A stretch of 64,000 nucleotides of DNA from JAWWOW01 sp033851265 (GTDB lineage Bacteria; Actinomycetota; Actinomycetes; JAWWOW01). Position numbers and translations under genes: made by a program. Within the stretch, counting starts at the first letter, position 1. Each line of letters begins with the position of its first letter. Shown here piece after piece: positions 1 through 8,819 of this stretch. Below the pieces are notes generated by a model. It ran no database searches and had not been told where the DNA came from. It saw only the letters and a program-made list of their open reading frames with translations. The stretch is from the NCBI GenBank assembly GCA_033851265.1, contig JAWWOW010000003.1, forward strand, positions 62,001-126,000, read 5' to 3'.

Positions 1-573
1 ACGCTGGGCGGCGGTTACACGAGTGCGACGTTCTACGACGACGTGCGCGTGCCGGCCAACAATCTGATCGCCGGCGAGAACGAAGGCTGGCGGCTCATCA
101 CGAGCCAGCTCAACCACGAGCGGGTCGCGATATCGAGCGCTGGTGTCATCGAGCGCAAGCTCTCCGACGTACGCCGATGGGCGCAGCAGACCACGCTGGC
201 TGATGGTCGACGCGTCATCGACCAAGAGTGGGTGCAGACCGCACTCGCCGCGCTCCATGCGCAGAACGAGTTCCTCAAGTTGGCCAACTGGAAGGTCGCG
301 TCCAGCGCGACGGAAGGCTCGCTCAACCCGGCGGACGCATCCGCGATGAAGGTCTTCGGCAGCGAGTTCTATCTCGAGGCCTACCGCACGCTCATGGAGA
401 TCGTCGGTGAGGAGTCGACGCTGATGTACGGATCACCTGGCGCCGTGCTCCGCGCTGACCTCGAGCGGGCCTACCGCAACACGATCATCCTGACGTTCGG
501 CGGCGGAACGAACGAAATCCAGCGCGACATCGTCTCAATGGTGGGGCTCCGTATGCCGCGAGCACCGCGATAA
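1..573 (+). CDS. fadE26: Acyl-CoA dehydrogenase, FadE26/ChsE4 type (3' part)
   Basis: The frame is open from the first base, so the 5' end lies outside the window; about 190 C-terminal residues are present. It is the C-terminal helical half of an acyl-CoA dehydrogenase. Visible landmarks are a DVRVPANNLIAGENEGW segment, NHERVA, and the terminal FGGGTNEIQRDI flavin/CoA-contact segment. The wording around these (REVREWAQ-like helix, PADAS-KVFG, ending PRAPR) is very close to remembered mycobacterial FadE26. FadE26 (ChsE4) pairs with FadE27 (ChsE5) in a heterotetramer that desaturates the CoA-activated cholesterol side chain. The next gene looks like FadE27, 17 bp downstream, which supports the call. 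FadE29 is the main alternative; it ends similarly but matches less well. Confidence 0.8.
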   Translation, partial: TLGGGYTSATFYDDVRVPANNLIAGENEGWRLITSQLNHERVAISSAGVIERKLSDVRRWAQQTTLADGRRVIDQEWVQTALAALHAQNEFLKLANWKVASSATEGSLNPADASAMKVFGSEFYLEAYRTLMEIVGEESTLMYGSPGAVLRADLERAYRNTIILTFGGGTNEIQRDIVSMVGLRMPRAPR

Positions 574-590
574 GGGACGGGACGACACCG

Positions 591-1700
591 ATGGACTTCA
601 GCCTTTCCGACGAGCAAGAGGCGCTACGTGGCCTCGCAGGTGACTTCCTCGCTCGCCGTGCGACACCCGAACGGCTGACCGAGCTCGAGGCTGAGGACAG
701 CGACTGGCTCGACCGTGAGCTGTGGCGCGAGCTCGGCACCGCTGGATTGCTCGGTGCCGGTTTGCCCGAGCAGTACGGCGGCGGCGGCGCGGGCTTCACC
801 GAGGTGATCCTGTTGTGCGAGCAGGTTGGTGCGCACGTCGCACACGCGCCCGTGTGGTCGAGCATCGTCTGCGCTGCGATGCCGATCGCGCAGTTCGGTA
901 CGCCGGAGCAAACCGCACGTGACTTGCCTGGTGTCATCGCCGGTGAGTCGGTGCTCACGGCGGCACTGATCGAGCCGGGCAACGACGACCCACGTCGACC
1001 AACCACGCGCGCTCATCGCGATGGCGACCGCTGGGCGCTCGATGGGGTCAAGACCTGCGTACCTCTTGGCACGATGGCGACGCGCATCGTCGTACCTGCA
1101 ATGACCGACGACGGACCGGCGGTGTTCCTTGTTGATCCGGCTGGCTCAGGTCTGACGTTGGAGGCGCAGCGCTCGACGTCACTCGAGCCGCAGGCGTTGC
1201 TGGGTCTCGACAGCGCAACCGGCGAACCGTTGGGTACGCCGGCCGACGAGGTGCTCGACTGGTTGATCGACCGCGCGATGACCGGACTCGCGGCGACGCA
1301 GGCCGGCATTTGCGACCGCGCGGTCCGGATGTCCGCGGAGTACACGACAGGGCGCGAGCAGTTCGGCCGTTCGGTGGCGACCTTCCAGGCGGTTGGCCAC
1401 CGGCTCGCGGACGCCTATACCGATGCGCTCGCGGTGCAGCTGGCGACCTGGCAAGCGGTCTGGCGCCTCAGCGAAGGGCTGCCCGCCGCCGACGCCGTTG
1501 CCGTTGCCAAGTGGTGGTCTGCCGAGGCCGGACACCGGGTGACGCGCGCCGCGCAGCACGTGCACGGCGGAGTCGGCGTTGACGTGACCTATCCGTTGCA
1601 TCGCTACACCCGCTGGGCGACCCAGATCGCGCTCACGCTCGGCGGATCGGCTCGCCACGCTCGGACGATCGGCAAACGGCTGGCTGAGGAGCCCGCATGA
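591..1700 (+). CDS. fadE27: Acyl-CoA dehydrogenase, FadE27/ChsE5 type
   Basis: A 369-residue acyl-CoA dehydrogenase, shorter and more divergent than a canonical one, as expected for the second subunit of an alpha2beta2 sterol dehydrogenase. It opens MDFSLSDEQEALRGL and has TGREQFGRSVATFQAV near residue 260 and HVHGGVGVDVTYPLHR near residue 320. The C-terminal stretch (GHRV, HVHGGVGVD, HRY, LGG, LAEEPA) resembles remembered FadE27. It follows fadE26 by 17 bp, so the two should be co-transcribed. Predicted role: with FadE26, flavin-dependent alpha,beta-desaturation of a steroid side-chain acyl-CoA in the cytoplasm. Confidence 0.78.
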   Translation: MDFSLSDEQEALRGLAGDFLARRATPERLTELEAEDSDWLDRELWRELGTAGLLGAGLPEQYGGGGAGFTEVILLCEQVGAHVAHAPVWSSIVCAAMPIAQFGTPEQTARDLPGVIAGESVLTAALIEPGNDDPRRPTTRAHRDGDRWALDGVKTCVPLGTMATRIVVPAMTDDGPAVFLVDPAGSGLTLEAQRSTSLEPQALLGLDSATGEPLGTPADEVLDWLIDRAMTGLAATQAGICDRAVRMSAEYTTGREQFGRSVATFQAVGHRLADAYTDALAVQLATWQAVWRLSEGLPAADAVAVAKWWSAEAGHRVTRAAQHVHGGVGVDVTYPLHRYTRWATQIALTLGGSARHARTIGKRLAEEPA

Positions 1701-1791
1701 CCGCAATGCCCGGATCGCACCGGTCGTCACCGGCACGGGACGACAGTTACCTTCGTTCTACCGAAAGCTCTGATTCAGCCATGGAGGCCTT

Positions 1792-3267
1792 GTGAGGTCG
1801 TTGTTGTCTTCCGGGGGAACTTCTCGGCGGCGAGCTGCCGTCCTGTTGACCGCCGTCGTCGCCCTCGCCATGACGAGCTCGGCGTGTGGCGCGCGGTTGT
1901 CAAACAAGCAGCGGACGTTGGCCATTCAGCAGGGCACCGGCAACAACGTCGGTACGACGACCACCAACGGCAGCTCCGGAGCCAACGCTGGGGGTACGAC
2001 GGGAACGGCCGCCACTACAGGCGGGACTGTCGGCACGAAGGGGACCACAGGCTCGTCGACCACCACCGGCACAGCCACCGGCGGCTCTGCGGGCCAGACC
2101 TGCACTGCTACGTCGGCGAACAATGGCGGCAAGACTGACACTGGCGTGACATCGACGCAGATCAGCGTCGCGAACATCTCCGACATCAGCGGTCCAGTGC
2201 CGGGCCTGTTCAAGTCGGCGCGCGACGCGTCGCAGGCCTACGTGAACTACTTCAACACCACCAATCCGAATGGCATCTGCGGCCGCAAGCTGAAGCTCGA
2301 CACCAAGGACTCCAAGACCGACTCGGGTGCGAACAAGACAGCGACCAAGGCTGCCTGCGCGAGCGACTTCGCATTGACCGGTGGCCAGTCGGCGTTCGAC
2401 GATGGCGGTGCCGATGAGGTCAGCAAGTGCAAGATTGTGGATATCCCGGCTGCAGCCGTGACCGGAAAGCGACAGGCCACTGCGTATACGTACGCCGCCT
2501 TGTCCACCAACAAGAACGAGATCTCGGCGGCGTTGCCGAACTACTTCAAGGGCAAGTTCGGAACGGCCGTCACCCAGCACGCGGGGTTCCTCTACATCGA
2601 CGCCGGCGCCGCAAAGGAGAACGGCGAGAACAACATCAAGGCCTACGAGAAGGTCGGGTGGAAGTTCGTCTATACGGCCGCGGTTCCGATTCCCAGCGCG
2701 ACGCCGCAAGGCATGAAGCCGTACGTGCAGCACTTGAAGGACGCGGGTGCGACGTTCGTTCAGTGGATCGGTGCTTACCAGCAGGCCGCCTACCTCGCGA
2801 GTGCGATGTCCCAGTCGAGCTACAAGCCGACGGTCTACCTCACCGACCCCACGGCCTACATCGACAAATACGTGCAGCAGGCCGGGGCCAGTGCAGAAGG
2901 CACCTACGTCTACAGCCCCACCACGCTCTACGACTCCGGCGTCGCCGAGATGCAGCTCTACGCGCAGTGGCTTCGTCAGAGTGGGGTGTCCGACCAACCG
3001 ACATTCTTCGGGCAGGCAGCCTGGTCGGCGATGCGGTTGTTCACCGACATGGCCTTCAAGGTGGGGCCCAAACTCACCCGTCCCGCCGTGCTGGCGCAGC
3101 TGAAGAAGGTCGACAACTGGACCGGCAACGGGATCACGTCCAAGCAACATGTTGGACAGAAGAAGACTGGCCAGTGCGTGCTGATGATGCAGGTGAAAGG
3201 CGGCCGGTTCACCAAAATCGCCCCAGCTGGTGACGGGTACCTCTGCGACAACCTGATCACGATCTGA
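1792..3267 (+). CDS. ABC transporter substrate-binding lipoprotein, LIV/HAAT family
   Basis: A 491-residue secreted binding protein. Residues 1-32 form a signal peptide (RRR, then a hydrophobic core) ending SSAC, a plausible lipobox with Cys32 as the lipidation site. Residues about 34-105 are a Gly/Thr/Ser-rich linker. The rest has the periplasmic-binding fold of the branched-chain amino acid family, with TSTQISVANISDISG near the start and SAMRLFTDMAFKVG near the end. GTG start; GGAGG at 1783-1787 sets it. It heads a transporter operon with the permease and two ATPases. The substrate is unknown: the family takes amino acids, amides, urea and aromatic acids. Its position next to fadE26/fadE27 makes a steroid-derived acid conceivable, but that is inference. 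Confidence 0.85.
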   Translation: MRSLLSSGGTSRRRAAVLLTAVVALAMTSSACGARLSNKQRTLAIQQGTGNNVGTTTTNGSSGANAGGTTGTAATTGGTVGTKGTTGSSTTTGTATGGSAGQTCTATSANNGGKTDTGVTSTQISVANISDISGPVPGLFKSARDASQAYVNYFNTTNPNGICGRKLKLDTKDSKTDSGANKTATKAACASDFALTGGQSAFDDGGADEVSKCKIVDIPAAAVTGKRQATAYTYAALSTNKNEISAALPNYFKGKFGTAVTQHAGFLYIDAGAAKENGENNIKAYEKVGWKFVYTAAVPIPSATPQGMKPYVQHLKDAGATFVQWIGAYQQAAYLASAMSQSSYKPTVYLTDPTAYIDKYVQQAGASAEGTYVYSPTTLYDSGVAEMQLYAQWLRQSGVSDQPTFFGQAAWSAMRLFTDMAFKVGPKLTRPAVLAQLKKVDNWTGNGITSKQHVGQKKTGQCVLMMQVKGGRFTKIAPAGDGYLCDNLITI

Positions 3268-3282
3268 GGCGCGGGCAAGCGC

Positions 3283-5220
3283 ATGACCACCTTCCTGGCC
3301 TACACGATCATCGGCATCGTCACCGGTGCCGGCTATGCGATCGCGGCCAGCGGTCTGGTGCTCACGTATACGACCTCGCGGATTTTCAACATGGCGCATG
3401 GCGCGATGGCGATGTTCGCGGCGTTCACCTACTACTTCTTCGCCTACCAGCACGGCATGAATCGCTACCTCGCGATCCTGCTCGTCGTGGGTGTTCTTGC
3501 CCCGATCTTCGGGGTGGTCGTGGAACGACTTCTCATGCGCGGACTCTCTGACGCGCCAGTCAACATTTCATTGGTTGTGACCGTCGCGCTGTTCTTCCTG
3601 CTGTACGGCGGTGCGGTGATTCTGTGGCCGCCCGACAAGATCAATGGCGTTACACCACTCCTGCCCGAACTCCACATCACCATTGCCGGCCAGACAATTG
3701 TGGGTAACGACCTGCTCACCCTGATCACCGCAGCCGGCGTCGCGGTTGCCTTCTATCTCTTCTTCAAGCGGTCTCGTACCGGTATCGCCATGCGTGCCGT
3801 CGTGGATAACCGGGAGCTGCTGGCGCTCCACGGTGCCAAGCCCAATTTCATGTCTGCGTTGTCGTGGGCCATCGGGTCGGCGCTCGCTGCTCTCGCCGGC
3901 GTACTCCTTGTCGCTTCGATCGGGCTCGTCTATTTGGACTTGACCCTGCTCGTCATCACGGCGTACGCCGCGGCGATCCTTGGCAAGTTGGAAAACCTTC
4001 CGCTCACGTTCGTCGGGGCCTTGATCATCGGGCTCGCCAAGTCTTACGCCGTCGGCTATCTGCCGTCGGGTTCGAACTGGAACGGACTCCGCGTCGGGCC
4101 GCCGGCGATCATCCTTTTCTTGGTGCTGGTGTTGATCCCGCGGGCCCCGCTCCGCGTCGGTCAGATACGCGGCATCAAGGCCGTGAATGTTCCGAGTTCT
4201 GTGCGCACCGCTCTCTGCGGTGGGGCGCTGATCGTCGGTGCGTGGCTTGTGTCGTACAGCCTGACCGACTCTCAGAACTCAAACATGTCGCTGGCGGCGG
4301 TCTATGCCTGCATCATGTTGTCCGTCGTCCTGCTCACGGGTTATGCGGGATACCTCAACCTGGCACCGATCACGTTTGCGGGTATCGGCGCGCTGACAAT
4401 GGTCAAGCTGGGGACCGACCAGCCATGGGCGTTGTTTGTCGCGGCTGGCATCACCGCTGTGGTCGGTGCGGTGATCGGGCTGCTTGCGATTCGGCTTGGC
4501 ACGCTTTACTTGGCAATTGCCACCTTGGCGTTCGCCGAGCTGATGGACTTCGTCGTCTTTCAATCCAGTTTTGGCTTCAAGTTCGGCAGTCTGGAAACCG
4601 TCTCCAAGCCAAACCTGTTCGGATATCACGTCCAATCGGACCAAGCATTCTTTGTGTTCACTGTCGTCGTCTTCGTCGCGCTCGCCGCGCTGGTCTTGTG
4701 GCTGCGCCGCGGGCCTTATGGTCGCGTGCTGATTGCCCTTCGTGACAGCCCCGCTGCGTGCGGCACGTTGGGTCTCAATCTGACGGCAACGCGCGTCGCT
4801 GTTTTCGCTGTTTCCGCGGCGATTGCTGGCTTCTCCGGCGGCGTCTACGCCCAGCAGAAACCGTCCATCGGCGCTTTCGACTTCTTCATCATCCAGAACC
4901 TTCCGTTGATGCTGGCCTTGGTCATCTGGGGTTTGACGTCTGTTTCTGGAGCGGCGTTGGGTGGCATCTTCCTGATGGGCCTGTACGCCGGTCCGCCGCT
5001 TGTCGCGAAGTACGCGGGAGTCAGCATCGCGATTGCTGCTTTGGTGATCGGTCGGTTCCCGAACGGTCTGGTCAGCCTCGTCTTCGCGCTCGGCCGCTGG
5101 CTGCTCGGCTTCGTCAAGAGCGAGCAACGCGCGGCCACGCCATCTCAAGGCAGCGCTCCGGCGGACCAGCCAGATTTTGTCGGCGTGCCGGAGGAGGTGA
5201 CCGTCGGTGGCAGAGCCTGA
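3283..5220 (+). CDS. ABC transporter permease, fused LivH-LivM
   Basis: A 645-residue polytopic membrane protein that joins the two permeases usually encoded separately in LIV-type importers. Residues about 1-290 are LivH-like (GAGYAIAASGLVLTYTT near the start, RSRTGIAMRAVVDN, LGKLENLPLTFVGALIIG). Residues about 315-610 are LivM-like (LLTGYAGYLNLAPITFAGIGAL, RRGPYGRVLIALRDSPAACGTLG, VIWGLTSVSGAALGG). A short hydrophilic tail follows. It lies 15 bp after the binding protein and overlaps the ATPase gene by 14 bp, so translation is probably coupled. It would form the membrane channel of the importer. Confidence 0.9.
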   Translation: MTTFLAYTIIGIVTGAGYAIAASGLVLTYTTSRIFNMAHGAMAMFAAFTYYFFAYQHGMNRYLAILLVVGVLAPIFGVVVERLLMRGLSDAPVNISLVVTVALFFLLYGGAVILWPPDKINGVTPLLPELHITIAGQTIVGNDLLTLITAAGVAVAFYLFFKRSRTGIAMRAVVDNRELLALHGAKPNFMSALSWAIGSALAALAGVLLVASIGLVYLDLTLLVITAYAAAILGKLENLPLTFVGALIIGLAKSYAVGYLPSGSNWNGLRVGPPAIILFLVLVLIPRAPLRVGQIRGIKAVNVPSSVRTALCGGALIVGAWLVSYSLTDSQNSNMSLAAVYACIMLSVVLLTGYAGYLNLAPITFAGIGALTMVKLGTDQPWALFVAAGITAVVGAVIGLLAIRLGTLYLAIATLAFAELMDFVVFQSSFGFKFGSLETVSKPNLFGYHVQSDQAFFVFTVVVFVALAALVLWLRRGPYGRVLIALRDSPAACGTLGLNLTATRVAVFAVSAAIAGFSGGVYAQQKPSIGAFDFFIIQNLPLMLALVIWGLTSVSGAALGGIFLMGLYAGPPLVAKYAGVSIAIAALVIGRFPNGLVSLVFALGRWLLGFVKSEQRAATPSQGSAPADQPDFVGVPEEVTVGGRA

Positions 5221-5983
5221 CGGTTCCGTCCTGCTGCACGTCGACAGCATCACCATGCGCTTTGGCGGGGTGACAGCTGTCGACGACGCGCAGTTCACCG
5301 TGCATCCGGGGACGCTCACTGCACTGATCGGACCCAACGGTGCAGGCAAGACAACGTTGTTCAACGTCATCACCGGGCTGCTGACGCCCACTTCCGGGCG
5401 GGTGCGCCTAGCCGGCGACGACATCACCGGTCTCGGCACGCACGCCCGGGCGCGTCGCGGGATTGCGCGAACCTTCCAACGGCTCGAAGCATTCGGCTCG
5501 CTGTCGGTACGCGACAACGTGCTCGTCGCCGCTGAGATCTACGGCCGTTGGGGCAAGGACGCTCCGAAGGCTGCGGACATTGTCGATGGCTTGATCGACC
5601 GCGTTGGCATCAGTAAATGGGCGCACGTCCAAGCCGACTCGGTGCCGACGGGCACAGCGCGTCTGCTGGAGCTGGCTCGCGCGCTCGCGATCAATCCGCA
5701 ATTGCTGCTGCTCGACGAGCCATCGTCTGGTCTCGACGAGGAAGAGACCGATGCATTCGCCGACCTCTTGCGTGAGCTGGTTCGCGAGGGGCGGTCGATC
5801 CTCATCGTCGAGCACGACATGGATCTGGTGATGGGAGTCTCCGACTACATCCACGTCCTCGACTTCGGGCGCATCATCGCGTCGGGACTTCCGGCCGAGA
5901 TCAGAGAGAACGCCCGCGTGCAGGACGCCTATCTCGGCGCCGCACCGGAAACCGAGGCTGCGGTCGCGGGTGGTGCTGGATGA
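5207..5983 (+). CDS. ABC transporter ATP-binding protein, LivG type
   Basis: A 258-residue ATPase with Walker A GPNGAGKTT at residues 42-50, a Q-loop region RTFQRLEAFGSLS, and Walker B LLLLDEPSSGLDEEET. The signature segment reads VPTGTARLLELARAL, degenerate compared with the usual LS-x-G-Q family motif. GTG start at 5207 with GAGGAGG at 5190-5196, placing the start inside the end of the permease gene. It is one of two ATPases powering the importer. LivG-type ATPases commonly end with an extended acidic tail, as here. Confidence 0.88.
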   Translation: MAEPDGSVLLHVDSITMRFGGVTAVDDAQFTVHPGTLTALIGPNGAGKTTLFNVITGLLTPTSGRVRLAGDDITGLGTHARARRGIARTFQRLEAFGSLSVRDNVLVAAEIYGRWGKDAPKAADIVDGLIDRVGISKWAHVQADSVPTGTARLLELARALAINPQLLLLDEPSSGLDEEETDAFADLLRELVREGRSILIVEHDMDLVMGVSDYIHVLDFGRIIASGLPAEIRENARVQDAYLGAAPETEAAVAGGAG

Positions 5984-6723
5984 CTCAGACAGCCACCACG
6001 CAAGAGGAAGCACCCACGACGGCGCCGATCCTCGAGGTCATCGACGTGCACGCGGCGTACGGCCGGATCGAGGTACTGCGCGGGGTCAATCTCGTTCTTC
6101 CGCGCGGCACCGTTGTCGCCCTGCTCGGACCGAACGGCGCCGGCAAGACGACGCTGCTCAAGGTCATCAGCGGTCAGATGCAGCCGACGCTCGGTCACGT
6201 TCACCTCGCCGGCCACCACGTGAACGGGCTGCCGGCCGAGGACCTGGCGCGAGCGGGTCTCTGCACGATTCCCGAAGGCCGCGGGATATTTCCGAACCTC
6301 ACTGTTGAAGAAAACCTCCGGCTGATCTCCTACGCCGGCACCAGCGAGCGCACCGTCCGCGAAATCGCGTTCGAGCGCTTCCCGCGGCTGAAGGAGCGGC
6401 GCCGACAACTCGCCGGCACGCTCTCCGGCGGCGAACAACAAATGCTCGCGATGTCCCGGGCGCTCAGCACCGAGCCCGCCGTACTCCTGCTCGACGAACT
6501 GTCGATGGGACTCGCGCCGCTGATCGTCTCCGAGCTGTACGAAGCCGTGGCCGAGGTTGCCCGGTCGGGCATCTCGGTGCTCGTCGTCGAGCAGTTCGCC
6601 CGAACGGCGCTGGCCGTCGCGGAGTACGGCGCGGTCATGCTGAACGGACGAATCGTGGCCATGGGCCAGCCGGATGACCTGACAGCCGAGCTGTCCGAGG
6701 CCTATCTCGGAGGTGCCGGGTGA
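5980..6723 (+). CDS. ABC transporter ATP-binding protein, LivF type
   Basis: A 247-residue ATPase. Walker A is GPNGAGKTTLLK, followed by the LivF-typical CTIPEGRGIFPNLTVEENL segment, a canonical LSGGEQQMLAMSRAL signature and Walker B VLLLDELSMGLAP. A Leu replaces the usual Pro after the catalytic Glu; the Glu itself is kept. It overlaps livG by 4 bp (ATGA) and the next gene by 4 bp, so it sits inside a tightly coupled operon. It is the second nucleotide-binding subunit of the LIV-type importer. Confidence 0.88.
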   Translation: MTQTATTQEEAPTTAPILEVIDVHAAYGRIEVLRGVNLVLPRGTVVALLGPNGAGKTTLLKVISGQMQPTLGHVHLAGHHVNGLPAEDLARAGLCTIPEGRGIFPNLTVEENLRLISYAGTSERTVREIAFERFPRLKERRRQLAGTLSGGEQQMLAMSRALSTEPAVLLLDELSMGLAPLIVSELYEAVAEVARSGISVLVVEQFARTALAVAEYGAVMLNGRIVAMGQPDDLTAELSEAYLGGAG

Positions 6724-8147
6724 ACCGGATGCGGCGGGCTCTGCTCGCGGGCGGCATCGGCGGTGCCGCGATGGCGGCTGCCCTCATACCGTTCACACCG
6801 ACGGCTTCGCAGGCAGCGACGGCGACGATCGGCGGTTACGACCTGGGCGGCTTCGCGGCACCCATCACGATCCAGTTCTACGAGCCGGCGATCCCGGTGC
6901 CCAATGAACCGCAAGGTGAGTTGCACTATTCGTTCACGTCGGCGACGTCGGCATCTGGACCGTTCGCGTCGTCGCTGTCGAGCAGCGTCTATCCCGGGCC
7001 GACACTCGCGACCGGACTCCCGGCGTTCGATCCACGCCTGCCGCAGTATCCGATCATCGTCACCGCGGCGTACCCGGGCACCGCAGCGGAAGGACACCAG
7101 GAAAAGACCGCGGGCCCGACGGGGATCGGCATGGTCGCCGACGCCAAGGAGGCTAAGGCCTACGGCTCGGCCCAGACCGGTACGCCGGGGCCAGCGGAAG
7201 GCTTCATGCATTTCGGCAACGCTGCGTCAACGATGACCGTCACCCAGACACCGACTCTGGTGACATCGACGGCGATCGCCACCGTGCACGACCTCGGCAT
7301 CGGGACGGGGATCATCAAGGTCGCCTCCGTGTCATCACAGTCGAAGACCACGAGCAACGGCACCAAGGCCACCGCCACCGGGTCAGTGACCGTTACCGGG
7401 GTGACGGTCGCGGGCGTTCCGTTCTCCATCGCCCAGGACGGCGCACACGGGCCGGCCAAGCTCAACCTGCCATTGCCCGGCTCCCCGAAGAGCGGTGCCG
7501 ATCTACTGAAGAAGCTCGGGATCGAGTTCACCCCGCCGAAGGTGACGACGACGCTGGATGGCGCGAGTGGGCAGCGGGCCGTCCAAGGCCTCGTCATCTC
7601 CATCGACACGGCACCGTTCAAGACGGGCCTCAACAACCTGGGCGTCCAAACGTTGATCCGGAAGCTCGTGCCCGACAACATCTGCGTGCCCGACAAGGGC
7701 CAGTTGCCGTTCGGCTCGTGTCTGCACCAAGAGGTGGACGCCGTACTCAATCTGCAGCCGAAACTGGTTGTCATTGCCGGCGGCACGTTCTCCGCGTCGA
7801 ACAGCTCTGAACCGTTCGTGTTCAACCCGCCGCCGCCGACGACCTTCCCGCCCCCGCTGACGACGACGACTCCGGGATTGACGGGTACGTCGGGAACCCC
7901 TGGCACGTCGGGAACAGCGGGAACCCCGGGCACCGGCGGCGTACAAGGTCCATCAGTTGCGCCGACGAATGCGGCGTCGCAATTCCCGCTCGGGTTCAAC
8001 GGGCTGAAGGGCGCGACGATGCTCGGCCTGCTCGTCGGGCTGGTGTCGTGGTACGGGATACGCAATCTCGGGCTTGGCGTGATCGCCGGCTTTGCCGGCT
8101 GCGAGTACGGCGCTCCGCGCTCCGTACCGGATTTGCGGAGAGGATGA
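6720..8147 (+). CDS. Secreted, C-terminally anchored protein of unknown function
   Basis: A 475-residue protein with no family I recognise. An N-terminal signal peptide is visible (RRALL, a hydrophobic Gly/Ala core, then cleavage near SQA-ATA at about residue 32). A long Ser/Thr/Gly-rich beta-type region follows, with two Cys in the VPDNICVPDKG...GSCLHQE segment. Residues about 360-405 are a Pro/Thr/Gly stalk (PPPPTTFPPP, repeated GTSGTPGT). A hydrophobic segment near residues 425-450 could anchor it. GTG start overlapping livF by 4 bp suggests co-translation with the importer. It could be an accessory surface protein of that transporter, but only its position suggests this. Confidence 0.7.
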   Translation: MNRMRRALLAGGIGGAAMAAALIPFTPTASQAATATIGGYDLGGFAAPITIQFYEPAIPVPNEPQGELHYSFTSATSASGPFASSLSSSVYPGPTLATGLPAFDPRLPQYPIIVTAAYPGTAAEGHQEKTAGPTGIGMVADAKEAKAYGSAQTGTPGPAEGFMHFGNAASTMTVTQTPTLVTSTAIATVHDLGIGTGIIKVASVSSQSKTTSNGTKATATGSVTVTGVTVAGVPFSIAQDGAHGPAKLNLPLPGSPKSGADLLKKLGIEFTPPKVTTTLDGASGQRAVQGLVISIDTAPFKTGLNNLGVQTLIRKLVPDNICVPDKGQLPFGSCLHQEVDAVLNLQPKLVVIAGGTFSASNSSEPFVFNPPPPTTFPPPLTTTTPGLTGTSGTPGTSGTAGTPGTGGVQGPSVAPTNAASQFPLGFNGLKGATMLGLLVGLVSWYGIRNLGLGVIAGFAGCEYGAPRSVPDLRRG

Positions 8148-8151
8148 GCGA

Positions 8152-8736
8152 ATGCCCACCGGAGTGATGGACCGTGCGTCGGACACAGTCGCGCGTGCGC
8201 TGACCTGGCGACTGGGCAAGGGAACGCTCCCGGTCCCGCCCGAACAGCGGATGCCGATCTTCCTCACCGCCATCGGCGCCATCTTGATGCCGCTGGGCAT
8301 CATCTTCGTGTTGCTCGGCTGGTACGGCGCCGCGCACACGCCGTACGACTTCGAGCAGGTGCCGTACCTCATCAGCGGCGGTCTGCTCGGCGTTGGTCTG
8401 TGTCTGATGGGTGGCTTCTTGTTCTTCGGCGCGTGGATCGCTCGGGTCGCGATGAGCACGCAGCGCAGTGCCGACCAGCTTGCGATGCTAACCGAGCGGT
8501 TGGCGCGCGGCGGTGAGACCGGGTTGGCCGCCGTCAACGGTGAGTCTCAGGCACCTCGACGTCGCGCCGATGTGTCGTCAGAACGATTCGTCGCAACCGC
8601 GTCCGGCACGATGCTGCACCGGGCCGACTGCCCGATCGTCGCGAGCCGCGACAACATCCGCGAGGTGTCAGCCAAGGAACAGGAGAAGGGCAAGCTCAAG
8701 CCCTGCCAGATCTGCCAGCCGCTGTCCGTCGGCTAA
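8152..8736 (+). CDS. Membrane protein with C-terminal Ada-like zinc-binding motif
   Basis: A 194-residue protein of unknown function. ATG at 8152 follows GGAGAGGA at 8138-8145, so this start is preferred over an upstream in-frame one. Two transmembrane segments lie near residues 37-60 and 72-97. After a charged linker, the last 45 residues contain LHRADCP and KPCQICQ, a His/Cys pattern like the Ada-type zinc-binding module (HR-x2-C ... PC-x2-C). It is 4 bp after the secreted protein gene and is probably the last gene of the transporter operon, which then meets a leftward operon tail to tail. Confidence 0.7.
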   Translation: MPTGVMDRASDTVARALTWRLGKGTLPVPPEQRMPIFLTAIGAILMPLGIIFVLLGWYGAAHTPYDFEQVPYLISGGLLGVGLCLMGGFLFFGAWIARVAMSTQRSADQLAMLTERLARGGETGLAAVNGESQAPRRRADVSSERFVATASGTMLHRADCPIVASRDNIREVSAKEQEKGKLKPCQICQPLSVG

Positions 8737-8741
8737 AACTC

Positions 8742-8816
8742 CGCCCACTGGGTGACCTAACCGTCAGCGCATACCGCAGGTGGTGAACTACCGGCGGCTG
8801 GCTCACCCAATGCGCG
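8742..8816. terminator. Inverted repeat between convergent operons, candidate bidirectional terminator
   Basis: CGCCCACTGGGTGA (8742-8755) pairs with TCACCCAATGCGCG (8803-8816) at 12 of 14 positions around a loop of about 47 nt. It lies between the stop of the rightward transporter operon and the stop of the leftward SDR gene. There is no U-tract, so this is at best a weak intrinsic terminator. Confidence 0.35.
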
Positions 8817-8819
8817 GGT

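Noticed and set aside
1751..1766. CTTCGTTCTACC upstream of the transporter operon as a KstR site
   Set aside because: Only the GTTCTA half is present; the AAC half-site is missing.
1900..3453. Long open frame antisense to the substrate-binding protein gene
   Set aside because: High-GC codon bias keeps antisense frames open. The translation lacks recognisable domains, while the plus strand encodes a clear lipoprotein.
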